Virus record (IMG/VR): IMGVR_UViG_3300030406_001084
Coordinates: 14,689 to 40,094 of that record
DNA length: 25,406 nucleotides
Reading direction: 5' to 3' (one strand)
From: a virus
Positions within the stretch are counted from its first letter, which is position 1, and the number at the start of each line of letters is the position of its first letter. Both the position numbers and the translations under genes were made by a program. Positions 1-7,473 of the stretch are shown here, piece by piece. Below the pieces are notes generated by a model that saw only the letters and a list, made by a program, of their open reading frames with translations, ran no database searches and was not told where the DNA came from.

Positions 1-1563
1 ATCATGCGAACTCTAGGAGAAGTTGAAGCGTCTGATGTAATTAAAAGTATGATCCCGATGCGAGACGGGGTTAGTATACTAAAGCAGCTTTTAGGGGTAA
101 CTGTAGACGATCAAGGAAAGTTTCTAAAACAAGCTGATTTAAGTTTTGGGCAACTAGCGGGAATGCAAAATGCTTTAAACACTTTGTTCATGGAAAGTAA
201 TGACCGTGGTGTTAGACAAGTTGCCATGGATTTACGCGATGCTGTAGAGGCTCAAATAGATGATTTAATTACGTTTACAGCTCGCAAGCAATTAGCCGCA
301 GAAGGAGTAGAAGCGCCCACTGCTAAAGTGTTAGGTGAAAAAATACAAGAAATAGCTGGGCCACTAATTAGAGCTCAAGAGAATTTAGTTGCTGCTAATA
401 AAAGTATTGAACGTAGATTTATCCGAGAGTTAGTGGATAAAGAACCCTCAGAGATAGCTGGGTTTGTTTTATCATCTAGTCCCAGACAGATCACCCAGTT
501 ACTAGATCAAATTTACCAACTCCCTGATTCTATTGTTCGTATGCAAAATCTTCGACAACTTGTTGTAGAGAATATGCGAAAGAGTTTAGGAAATTTACCG
601 TTAGCTGAACAAAATAAAGCCTACGCAAAATTTATCGAAAAGAACGAAGATCAACTTCAAGCTCTATTCCCTGAAGCTCAATTTTTAAAACTTAAAAACT
701 TTCAAGAAGTCCAAGATCAAGCAGAAAGAGAAATAACAGAAATTTCAGAAAACTTGATTGAACTAGAGAAAAAATTAGGCAAATCTCCTGCCGACTTTAT
801 CAAAGACTTTTTATTGCAGGGTCGTAGCGCCCGATTAACAGGGGCTGCTGAAATGTCTCGTCGAGAGTTTGGAGAGGTGATTCGACAAAACCCTGAATTA
901 CAACCTTATGTAACAGCCTTAACTAAAGATTTTTTCAGAGGATCTTTTGAAACTCCTCGCACTGGTTCAGATGAAATGTTTGAGACAGGAGGTTTTGACG
1001 TTGATGGTTTCGTTAACTTTATAAACGCAGGAATAAAACAGGGGTCGGAGGGAACTTCTCAATTAGCTGGGATATTTACCCCGTTGTTAGGTAAAGAAGA
1101 AGGCACAAAATACGCTAAAAATTTACGAATGATTGCTCAAATACTAGACCGAGGTTCTAAAAGAGCTTCAAGAAGTCCTATGACTCAAGGTGCCGCAGCA
1201 AATCGAACAATAGATGATCATTTAGAAGAACTCTCTTTCGGTGTTCGTTTATTTGTAGCTCCTTTAACTCAGACAGGTAGAAGAATTACTGCATTTATTG
1301 GGGGTTATAGGGAAAGAGCAAAAAGCGATGTGTTAGAAATTTTAGCTGATCCTCGAAAATTAGATGTTTTATTAAAAGACCGACAAGAAAAATTATCTCG
1401 TCGTGAGTTTTATAGATTTTTAGGAGCATTAGCTATCTCCCGAGAAGTGGATATTGGATCAGAAACGGGTGAAGATAGATTCGATAGAGCTATAAAAGGT
1501 GTTCAAGGAAAAGTAGAAGGCGTTTCCGATTTGTTCTCAAGGATGTTTGACGATGAAGATTAA
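1..1563 (+). CDS. Long helical phage protein, probably structural (5' truncated)
   Basis: The reading frame is open from the first base of the window. The first ATG is at base 4 with no visible ribosome site, so the true start probably lies upstream and this is the C-terminal part. The visible 520 residues are almost entirely predicted helix, rich in Glu, Gln, Arg and Leu. There is no signal peptide, membrane segment or catalytic motif. A Gly-rich stretch near residues 325-365 breaks the helical pattern, and the end is acidic (DDED). It is followed, with a short overlap, by a repeat-rich protein that also looks like virion material. Long helical proteins next to the last tail genes are often internal virion or ejection proteins in podoviruses, but that is inference from position and composition. 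I do not recognise the family. Confidence 0.75.
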   Translation: MMRTLGEVEASDVIKSMIPMRDGVSILKQLLGVTVDDQGKFLKQADLSFGQLAGMQNALNTLFMESNDRGVRQVAMDLRDAVEAQIDDLITFTARKQLAAEGVEAPTAKVLGEKIQEIAGPLIRAQENLVAANKSIERRFIRELVDKEPSEIAGFVLSSSPRQITQLLDQIYQLPDSIVRMQNLRQLVVENMRKSLGNLPLAEQNKAYAKFIEKNEDQLQALFPEAQFLKLKNFQEVQDQAEREITEISENLIELEKKLGKSPADFIKDFLLQGRSARLTGAAEMSRREFGEVIRQNPELQPYVTALTKDFFRGSFETPRTGSDEMFETGGFDVDGFVNFINAGIKQGSEGTSQLAGIFTPLLGKEEGTKYAKNLRMIAQILDRGSKRASRSPMTQGAAANRTIDDHLEELSFGVRLFVAPLTQTGRRITAFIGGYRERAKSDVLEILADPRKLDVLLKDRQEKLSRREFYRFLGALAISREVDIGSETGEDRFDRAIKGVQGKVEGVSDLFSRMFDDED

Positions 1564-3691
1564 AGTATTCGAGCCACCGTTACCTGACTTCGACCAGATG
1601 TCCGAAGGCGGCGAAGTCGAACCTCGTAAAATGTTTGGTGGTGGGGGGTTTAATCTTGAAGGGTTTTCTCCAGACCTAAAAAGATTTTCTAATCCTGATT
1701 TTTCAGCACAAATACAAAAGTCGGTACAAGAAGCTTTAGCTAATCAAAACATACCAGACTTTTCTAAGAACATCGAGGATCTCGAAAAAAGATTATCGGA
1801 AATTTCTTCAGGGGTTTCTGAACAAGACGTAGCTAGTCAAATATCACAAGCGGTAGCTGGTTTACCAGCGGGGATTACTGAGGCAGACGTACAGAGGATT
1901 GTCGATGCTAATCCTGGGCTAACTAAAAATGAAGTCGTTTCATTAATTAAACAAAATCCTGGGATTCAATTATCAGATGTTCAATCTGAAATAGATAGAG
2001 CGATTAGAACAGGAGAATTCGTTACTCAATCTGAAATAGATAGAGCTATATCAAATTTACCAGAAGGTATCACTGAAACAGACGTACAAAAGATTGTCGA
2101 CGCTAATCCTGGCTTAACTAGAAACGACGTTATTTCTTTGATCCAACAAAACCCTGGGATTCAATTATCAGATGTTCAATCTGAAATAGATAAAGCTGTA
2201 GCTAATTTACCAGAAGGACTTTCTGAAGCAGATGTAGAAAGAATTTTAGGTGGTGCAGATACAGTTAGCTCAAGGGATCTAGCAGAAGCATTAGCTAATA
2301 TTCCTAGTGGTGATGCTACCAGAGAAGAATTACGAGAATTAGCTGAAGAAATTTACAGAGAACAAGGGCGGTTCGCTTCTGAAGCTGGACAGGGGGACAT
2401 TGGTCTCGGATCGCAGCAATTTAAAGAGGAAGAAATAGAACGGATACTTGATCGTTTATTAGCAAATGCAGGGATAACAGGGGGCACTCAAACCGCTGCT
2501 CCTGTTAATACAGGAGTAGATCAAGAAACAGTTACGCAAACTATTCAGGATATGCTTTCTGCGGGTACTTTAACCCCAGAAGAAATACAAAGAAGAATCG
2601 ACGCAGGAGACATTACTAAAGAAGATGTGCTCTCGATTATTCAAGGTGGTTTTGAATTAAGTGAAGAGCAACTTGCTCAACTATTTGAATCAGGAGTTCT
2701 TACTAGAGAAGAAATAGCTGATTTAGTTAACCAAGCTATTGCTGATATTGAAGATTCAGATGAAGGGCTTACTGAAGATGATGTTGAAAGAATAGCTGGG
2801 GCTACAGGTCTTTCTGAAGAAGATGTCTTACGGATAATCGGTGAAGCAGGGTTCGCTCCTGAAGGAGATTATGCGACCGAAGAGGGGATGGAAGCTTATA
2901 ACAGAATTATCCAAGACCAGTTTAAAGGCATAACTGATCAATTAGGAGGGTTTGCTACTCAAGAACAACTTTCAGGTCTTGAAAGTATGTTTCAAAACTA
3001 TTTAACTCCTGAACAACTACAGGGTTATCTTCCTGCAGAAGGAACGTACGTTACACCTGAGCAATTAGCAGAAGCTACAGCTAATGATTACGACGATATT
3101 ATTAAAGGGCTTACTGATAAATTAGGGGAGTTAGAAACTAAATATCAAAACGTAACTGATCAGTATGAAGCTGATGCTGTTAATGAACAAATTAATAAAA
3201 CTAAAGATGATTTAAATACTTTCTTTAGAGGAGCGGTGCCTACTGGCCCACGAACAGGATCTACTTCACAGTTTACTTCTGGGGCTTCTTTCCTTCCTGG
3301 GGGTAGTCCGATGGCAAATCTTATTGCTGGTCAAAGACAAGGATTAGGACAAGACCCGTTTAGCACTTATCTAAAAACATTTACACCTAGCTACAGTGCA
3401 TACGATGCCCCAGTTACTGCTGAAGAATATGGTCTAGCAAGTCTGCCGTTGATAGACACTCAATATAGTAATCCGTTTACAGGCGGGGCTTCATACAGAA
3501 GCTCTTCTCCGACCAGTGTAACTACCGCTGGGGCTGATGGTAGACAATACGGGCTTACCGTAATGCCTGATGACGGTGGAGGTTATAATCAAGGGGGACA
3601 AGTTTCTAACGGTATTATGGATTTAACTAATTTCCAAACTAATGTCCAACCTTTTCAAAATGCTTTTAGGCCGAATGTACCAAGGAATTAA
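1553..3691 (+). CDS. Repeat-containing structural or tail-associated protein, 712 aa
   Basis: The best start is the ATG at 1553, with AAGGA nine bases upstream; an in-frame TTG at 1547 would add two residues. It overlaps the preceding gene. The N-terminus (about residues 1-40) is Pro/Gly-rich. From about residue 104 there are imperfect repeats built on LPEGITETDVQKIVDANPGL and NPGIQLSDVQSEIDRA, with a shift of 65 residues between the first two units. Looser helical units of the type LTxEDVxxII run to about residue 430. The last 170 residues are Gly/Ser/Thr/Tyr-rich and low in charge, with a GGGYNQGGQVSNGIMDL segment of the kind found near the end of marine phage tail-region proteins. No enzyme motif is visible. 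Position among late genes and repeat architecture favour a virion role, with medium certainty. Confidence 0.8.
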   Translation: MKIKVFEPPLPDFDQMSEGGEVEPRKMFGGGGFNLEGFSPDLKRFSNPDFSAQIQKSVQEALANQNIPDFSKNIEDLEKRLSEISSGVSEQDVASQISQAVAGLPAGITEADVQRIVDANPGLTKNEVVSLIKQNPGIQLSDVQSEIDRAIRTGEFVTQSEIDRAISNLPEGITETDVQKIVDANPGLTRNDVISLIQQNPGIQLSDVQSEIDKAVANLPEGLSEADVERILGGADTVSSRDLAEALANIPSGDATREELRELAEEIYREQGRFASEAGQGDIGLGSQQFKEEEIERILDRLLANAGITGGTQTAAPVNTGVDQETVTQTIQDMLSAGTLTPEEIQRRIDAGDITKEDVLSIIQGGFELSEEQLAQLFESGVLTREEIADLVNQAIADIEDSDEGLTEDDVERIAGATGLSEEDVLRIIGEAGFAPEGDYATEEGMEAYNRIIQDQFKGITDQLGGFATQEQLSGLESMFQNYLTPEQLQGYLPAEGTYVTPEQLAEATANDYDDIIKGLTDKLGELETKYQNVTDQYEADAVNEQINKTKDDLNTFFRGAVPTGPRTGSTSQFTSGASFLPGGSPMANLIAGQRQGLGQDPFSTYLKTFTPSYSAYDAPVTAEEYGLASLPLIDTQYSNPFTGGASYRSSSPTSVTTAGADGRQYGLTVMPDDGGGYNQGGQVSNGIMDLTNFQTNVQPFQNAFRPNVPRN
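1862..2248 (+). repeat. In-gene tandem repeat of about 195 bp encoding helical units
   Basis: The units begin at 1862, 2057 and 2207, each opening with a codon run for LP(A/E)G. The first two units are offset by 195 bp (65 codons). They share an exact 40-bp stretch at 1958-1997 and 2153-2192. The second unit is shorter (50 codons) because it lacks a TGEFVTQSEIDRAI-like insert. The third unit diverges after about 14 codons. Near-identity at DNA level over 40 bp suggests recent duplication or ongoing recombination within the gene. Confidence 0.85.
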
Positions 3692-3693
3692 TT

Positions 3694-4014
3694 ATGGCTA
3701 TGCCCCTTAACGAAATGCCCAGCCGTTTAGATCAAATGAGAGATGAAGCTAGTAACCCAATGATGGGTGGGCCAATGCCTCCAGCACCGATGCCTCCTGC
3801 TGCAGAACCTCCTGCTGCTGATCGTATGGGCGAACTTTTAGCTGCATTAGGGGGGGAAGATGAGAGGATGTCCCCCGAACCCGCAATGGAAGAAAGCCCT
3901 ATGGTTATCGGTAGTGCGTTAGCTCAAGCTGCTGTAGAAAACACGGGTTCTGTCGCAGAAGCAAAAGCATCTCTTGAAGTTGCTTTAGCTGAATTAGAAG
4001 CTATATCAGCTTAA
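3694..4014 (+). CDS. Small Pro/Met/Ala-rich protein, probably late gene product
   Basis: The start at 3694 has AAGGA at 3682-3686, seven bases upstream and inside the end of the preceding gene, so the two are probably co-translated. The 106-aa product opens with MAMPLNEMPSRLDQMRDEAS, then a Met/Pro-rich linker (residues 20-45), an acidic segment, and an Ala/Glu/Leu-rich C-terminal helix. It has no Cys and no recognised motif. Small Pro/Met-rich proteins directly after tail-region genes are common in marine phages. The function is unknown to me and a minor virion role is a guess from position. Its last nine bases overlap the convergent helicase gene. Confidence 0.7.
   Translation: MAMPLNEMPSRLDQMRDEASNPMMGGPMPPAPMPPAAEPPAADRMGELLAALGGEDERMSPEPAMEESPMVIGSALAQAAVENTGSVAEAKASLEVALAELEAISA
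3998..4012. other. Short hairpin at the convergent gene junction
   Basis: AAGCT-ATATC-AGCTT is a perfect five-base-pair stem at the 3' ends of the convergent genes ending at 4014 (plus) and 4006 (minus). On the plus strand a T run follows seven bases later. It is weak as an intrinsic terminator, but it is the only candidate at this junction. Confidence 0.35.
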
Positions 4015-5451
4015 CCAGTTTTTCCATTTTTCATCGCCTAAAACTTCTTGGGCGAGGTCAAGTTTATTACGCAAAGCTGTTACAATCTTTTCGTCTATCG
4101 TATCTTTAGCTACTAAATCAACATAAGTAACTTTGTTGACTTGTCCGATACGATGGGCGCGATCTTCTGATTGCAAACGTTTTTCTAAATCAAAACTGTT
4201 TGAGTAATAGATTACATTCTGTGCTTCGGTAAGGGTGATACCATAGCCTCCTGTTTGTGTATTACCTACGAAAAACCGTAACGGTGACTCAGGGTCTTGG
4301 AACTGTTTAATCGCTAACTCTCGTTCATCTGTATCAGTATCCCCAAAATAACTAGCTACTGCATCAGCTCCAAATAAACCTTGTAACGTTTCTACAATCT
4401 CTAAAATATTTTGTCGATAGTTTGCCCAGATAATAATCTTGCCCTGCATTTCCCCTATAACTTCTATTAGCTCGTCAATCCTGTTACTCTCTACAGGGGT
4501 CTCTGTTCCGTCATCGCTTTTTACATGGCCACATACGATCTGATGCAGCCTTAACAGTTGTGTGAGTATATTCGTAACACTTATTGTTTCTTTATTCTCA
4601 AGCTCAGTAATCGCTAGTTCTTTTAGTTCAGAGTACAGTTTCTTCTGTTCCGCTGTAAGAGTGACATCTCTCCGTATATACAGTTTATCCGGTAGGTCTA
4701 GGCAATCCTTTTTTAGTACCCTATAAGAGAACGTATCTAGTCTCTTAGTAAGTTCTTCTAGGTTCCTATACCCTACTACCTGTCTAACGGTACGGCCCCC
4801 AAAATAGCGATTTACGACCTCTCCGAAGTGGTTCTGAAAAGAATAAAACGACGTATACCCTAACATCGCTGGCCCTAGGACTTCTGTCTGACTGTACAAG
4901 TCAAGAGGGGATTTAGTAATCGGTGACCCTGTTAGCAATCTTTTGAACTTAGTGTTCTTAGCTAATTTGACTACAGCTTTCGTTCGTGCTGCTTTCGGGT
5001 TTTTTATCGTTGTAGATTCATCAACCGCGAGTAGTGTCTGGTGTCCTAAGATAAAATTCTCAGTAAACTTAACACCTTTCTTTGTGCTTAAAGCTTCGAC
5101 GTTTATAACGAAGATCTTTAACTTATCTACATTGATATCGAACAACTTCATCAATGCAGCTTTTTCGTCTTTGCGAGGGGCAGGAGACCATACCGCTACA
5201 TGACGGTCGATATATTCAGGCATATGGTCTGGTATCTCTTTAGTAGACCAATTCTTAAATACTCCTTTCGGTGCAATAATAACAGCTGAGTCAATAGCTC
5301 CTTTACCGTACAAGATGCCGATGGTGTCTATAAGAACTTTAGACTTACCTGTTCCCATCTCCATAAAAAGCCCATAAGACTTCTTATTCCAAGAACGGGT
5401 AAGCGCCGTTTTCTGATGCGCAAACGGTTGCGTCTTAAATTCGTACTTCAA
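4006..5451 (-). CDS. SNF2-type (SF2) DNA helicase/translocase
   Basis: The product is 481 aa with a full set of SF2/SNF2 motifs. A Q-motif-like PFAHQ lies at residues 9-13, Walker A MGTGKS at 32-37, and the Walker B/motif II variant VDEST at 143-147, followed by KNPKAARTKA. LLTGSPI is motif III, and RAHRIGQ at 431-437 is the SNF2-signature motif VI. The family couples ATP hydrolysis to translocation on duplex DNA; phage members are probably used in replication restart or recombination. The start is TTG at 5451, supported by GAAAGGAA just upstream on the minus strand and no better ATG. It is the only credible minus-strand gene, convergent with the structural module and divergent from the replication genes. 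The role in this phage is inferred. Confidence 0.93.
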   Translation of the reverse strand: MKYEFKTQPFAHQKTALTRSWNKKSYGLFMEMGTGKSKVLIDTIGILYGKGAIDSAVIIAPKGVFKNWSTKEIPDHMPEYIDRHVAVWSPAPRKDEKAALMKLFDINVDKLKIFVINVEALSTKKGVKFTENFILGHQTLLAVDESTTIKNPKAARTKAVVKLAKNTKFKRLLTGSPITKSPLDLYSQTEVLGPAMLGYTSFYSFQNHFGEVVNRYFGGRTVRQVVGYRNLEELTKRLDTFSYRVLKKDCLDLPDKLYIRRDVTLTAEQKKLYSELKELAITELENKETISVTNILTQLLRLHQIVCGHVKSDDGTETPVESNRIDELIEVIGEMQGKIIIWANYRQNILEIVETLQGLFGADAVASYFGDTDTDERELAIKQFQDPESPLRFFVGNTQTGGYGITLTEAQNVIYYSNSFDLEKRLQSEDRAHRIGQVNKVTYVDLVAKDTIDEKIVTALRNKLDLAQEVLGDEKWKNWLS

Positions 5452-5535
5452 CGATGTTCCTTTCTAAGTTCTATAGAGAAGTTTAAGAATAGATATAAAG
5501 AAAAGAAATGATTTCTTTGTGCTACGAGGCCTCTT

Positions 5536-5697
5536 TAATAGATCTAATAGATTCTATTGTTTTTCACTCTTACAGGATTCTCTTACGCAACAGTAACTTA
5601 GACTCTAAATTATTAGATCTATTACTCTATTAGACGATTCTGTTAAATTTTTTTAAAAATTTTTTATTTCTAAATAGACTAATACAAGTAATACGGC
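5536..5697. repeat. TAATAGA-type heptamer cluster, left copy
   Basis: Direct nonamer-spaced copies lie at 5536-5551 and 5680-5694. A minus-strand pair at 5615-5635 has eight-base spacing. The core is TAATA(G/C). The same arrangement recurs at 23734-23759 at the other end of the rightward gene block, where it is again preceded by an A/T tract. Confidence 0.6.
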
Positions 5698-5745
5698 TTT
5701 ACTTCCGAAAAGCCTAGAGGTTAAGGTAACTCTCTATAAAGGAGA
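5695..5745 (+). promoter_or_regulatory. Box-hairpin-RBS leader element, copy A
   Basis: The GCTTTACTTCCG box (5696-5707) lies inside a perfect six-base-pair stem, GGCTTT and AAAGCC. TAAGGT follows 18 bases after TTTACT. AAAGGAGA ends eight bases before the ATG at 5753. This is one of seven similar leaders in the window, probably a promoter for the gene block that follows. Confidence 0.55.
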
Positions 5746-5752
5746 AATTAGA

Positions 5753-6088
5753 ATGACTGTTTATATCGTCCAAGAGGTCTCTGGAAGGAACCTTGTACCC
5801 GCTGCAAAATATGGCGAGTTAAAACCCTTGCTCCCAGCGAAGACTAATCTAATGCTTTCTACAGGCCCAGAAGTAGCTAGGCTCAAAAGAAAGTTAGTTG
5901 ATTTCAACGACGACGATTACCTATTACTTATAGGTGACCCCGCCGCGATCGGATTATGTTGCGCTATAGCAGCATCTATCAATGGTAGATTTTCTGTCCT
6001 CAAATGGGATAGACAGGAGATGACCTATTACCCCGTATCCTTCGATATCCGAGGGAACGCAACGGACTTGGGAGAAGTCTATGTCTGA
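5753..6088 (+). CDS. Conserved phage protein of unknown function, 111 aa
   Basis: This is the first gene of the rightward replication block, with a strong AAAGGAGA ribosome site. The 111-aa product begins MTVYIVQEVSGRNLVPAAKY and contains a hydrophobic core, DDDYLLLIGDPAAIGLCCAIAA, near residues 61-82, then KWDR and a short beta-rich end. I recall similar short proteins with a YxVQExxGRN start and a DPAAIG segment as common in marine phages, without an assigned activity. Position next to replication genes suggests an early role. It is not a membrane protein: the hydrophobic run is short and holds charged neighbours. Function unknown. Confidence 0.75.
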   Translation: MTVYIVQEVSGRNLVPAAKYGELKPLLPAKTNLMLSTGPEVARLKRKLVDFNDDDYLLLIGDPAAIGLCCAIAASINGRFSVLKWDRQEMTYYPVSFDIRGNATDLGEVYV

Positions 6089-6659
6089 AGAAGAAAACGC
6101 TTTGTCGTTCGAAGAACTGACGGGTGCAGCCTCGCAAGAGGAATGGAACGAAACGACGCTCGACAGTGAGTATCGAAAGATAAGTTCTATAGCTCAACAG
6201 TTACAAAAACTGCAAGAGGAAGTTAAGGAAACAGAACTGTTATTACATGCACAAAAAGAAGCCTTACGCATGTACGAAGAACAAGCTCTACCCGAGGCGA
6301 TGCAAGCAGCTAACCTCAGAGAGATTGTATTGACCAACGGTTCAAAAATTACCGTAAACGAATTCTATAAAGGGTATATCTCTGAAAAGAATCGCGAAGC
6401 AGCACACGCATGGCTTTTATCTAATAATCATGGCGGCATTATCAAACACGAAGTATCTCTTAAGTTCGGTAAGGACGAAGGAGAAAAAGCGCAAGACGCC
6501 GTGCAAAGTCTTAAACAGAAAGGGTTAGACCCTGCTGTTAAAGAGAGTGTTCATCCACAAACGCTTAACGCATTCGTGAAAGAACAACTGACGAGTGGGA
6601 AAGACCTTCCTGCTGAACTATTCGGGGTTTACGTCGGATCCCGCGCCAAACTTAAGTAG
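6081..6659 (+). CDS. Coiled-coil protein upstream of SSB-like gene, 192 aa
   Basis: The start at 6081 overlaps the previous gene by eight bases and has GGGAGA upstream, suggesting translational coupling. The N-terminal 20 residues are acidic. A heptad-like helix then runs from about residue 34 to 75 (IAQQLQKLQEEVKETELLLH and on), and the C-terminal half is mixed and lysine-rich. The shape recalls Gam-type DNA-end-binding proteins, which pair a long coiled coil with a small globular part, but I see no decisive motif. Its place directly before an SSB-like protein and a primase makes a replication or recombination accessory role reasonable. Function not established. Confidence 0.7.
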   Translation: MSEEENALSFEELTGAASQEEWNETTLDSEYRKISSIAQQLQKLQEEVKETELLLHAQKEALRMYEEQALPEAMQAANLREIVLTNGSKITVNEFYKGYISEKNREAAHAWLLSNNHGGIIKHEVSLKFGKDEGEKAQDAVQSLKQKGLDPAVKESVHPQTLNAFVKEQLTSGKDLPAELFGVYVGSRAKLK

Positions 6660-6667
6660 AGGTACCT

Positions 6668-7456
6668 ATGGCTGATAAGAAAGTAGCAGAAGCGACAGCT
6701 TCTGATTTAATCCCCTTCGATGACGATTTGTTATCTGCAGGGACTGGTTTAGAAGAAGCGAGTGCAGATGACTATGCGATTCCGTTTTTACGAGTGTTGC
6801 AATCAATGTCCCCGCAACTTAAGAAAAGTGACGGTAAATATATTCAAGGTGCTGAAGAAGGCAACTTGTTTAACACTGTTACTGAAACTGTTTACGATGG
6901 AACGGAAGGCGTCGTACTCATACCTTGTGCGTATAAGAAAAAGTTTATCGAATGGATTACAAGAGAAAACGGAGGAGGTTTTGTTGACGATAGCCACCCT
7001 GCTACGATTCTTAAATCGTGTAAGAAAGATGATAGCGGGAGATTTATCTTAGAAAACGGTAATCAGATTTCTGAAACTGCAGAGTATTACTGTATCGTCG
7101 CGCAAGACGAGAATGCACCAGAGCAAGTTTTACTCAGTCTTACTTCTTCGCAACTAGGGTTTTCCAGACGCTGGAATACGATGCTTAACAACGCTCGCGT
7201 ACAAAATGCGAAAGGAGAGACTGTCCCTGCCCCTATGTTTTCGTATATGTACAACCTTACGACTATCCCTCAGTCTAACGACCAATATAGCTGGATGGGA
7301 TTATCTGTAGAAAAAAGTAGACCTACACCTATGCCACTTGCGGTAGCTGCGTTGGAGTTTATGAAAGCAGCTCGTTCAGGCGATGTCGAGGTAAGACAAG
7401 AGCAAGAGGGAGTAAACGCATCTTCTGATGTGGGAGAGGAAGAAGTACCGTTTTAG
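6668..7456 (+). CDS. Probable phage single-stranded DNA-binding protein
   Basis: The 262-aa product has a mixed beta-rich body. Its disordered, acidic C-terminal tail (from about residue 238) ends GEEEVPF. An acidic tail with a terminal Pro-Phe is the hallmark of bacterial SSB (DDDIPF), used to dock replication partners; phage SSBs such as T7 gp2.5 have a comparable acidic tail ending in Phe. Aromatic residues (Trp, Tyr, Phe) are frequent in the body, consistent with base stacking. The gene lies directly before primase and helicase. I infer a role in coating ssDNA; there is no clear OB-fold signature by eye, so the family is not certain. The start has AGAGGT upstream. Confidence 0.7.
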   Translation: MADKKVAEATASDLIPFDDDLLSAGTGLEEASADDYAIPFLRVLQSMSPQLKKSDGKYIQGAEEGNLFNTVTETVYDGTEGVVLIPCAYKKKFIEWITRENGGGFVDDSHPATILKSCKKDDSGRFILENGNQISETAEYYCIVAQDENAPEQVLLSLTSSQLGFSRRWNTMLNNARVQNAKGETVPAPMFSYMYNLTTIPQSNDQYSWMGLSVEKSRPTPMPLAVAALEFMKAARSGDVEVRQEQEGVNASSDVGEEEVPF

Positions 7457-7473
7457 TTGATCAAAGGTGAGCA

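Larger units (their letters stand above)
5452..5752. promoter_or_regulatory. AT-rich divergent control region, possible origin
   Basis: This 301-bp gap separates the leftward helicase from all rightward genes. It contains TAATAGATC-TAATAGATT (5536-5553), an inverted pair at 5615-5635 reading CTAATAGAGTAATAGATC on the minus strand, a long A/T tract (5642-5669) and TAATACAAG-TAATACGGC (5680-5697). The rightward leader then carries a GCTTTACTTCCG box and a strong ribosome site. The leftward leader carries ACTTAGAAAGGAA before the TTG start. Repeats plus an A/T tract in a divergent gap fit promoters with shared operators, or an origin with iterons; the sequence alone does not decide. Confidence 0.6.

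Noticed and set aside
4943-5203. Plus-strand ORF of 86 codons inside the SNF2 helicase gene
   Set aside because: It is antisense to a gene with a complete set of helicase motifs and has no ribosome site; it is a shadow frame.
5536-5697. CRISPR-like repeat array
   Set aside because: Repeats are only 7-9 bp, directly adjacent, and lack uniform spacers; no Cas-like genes are nearby.
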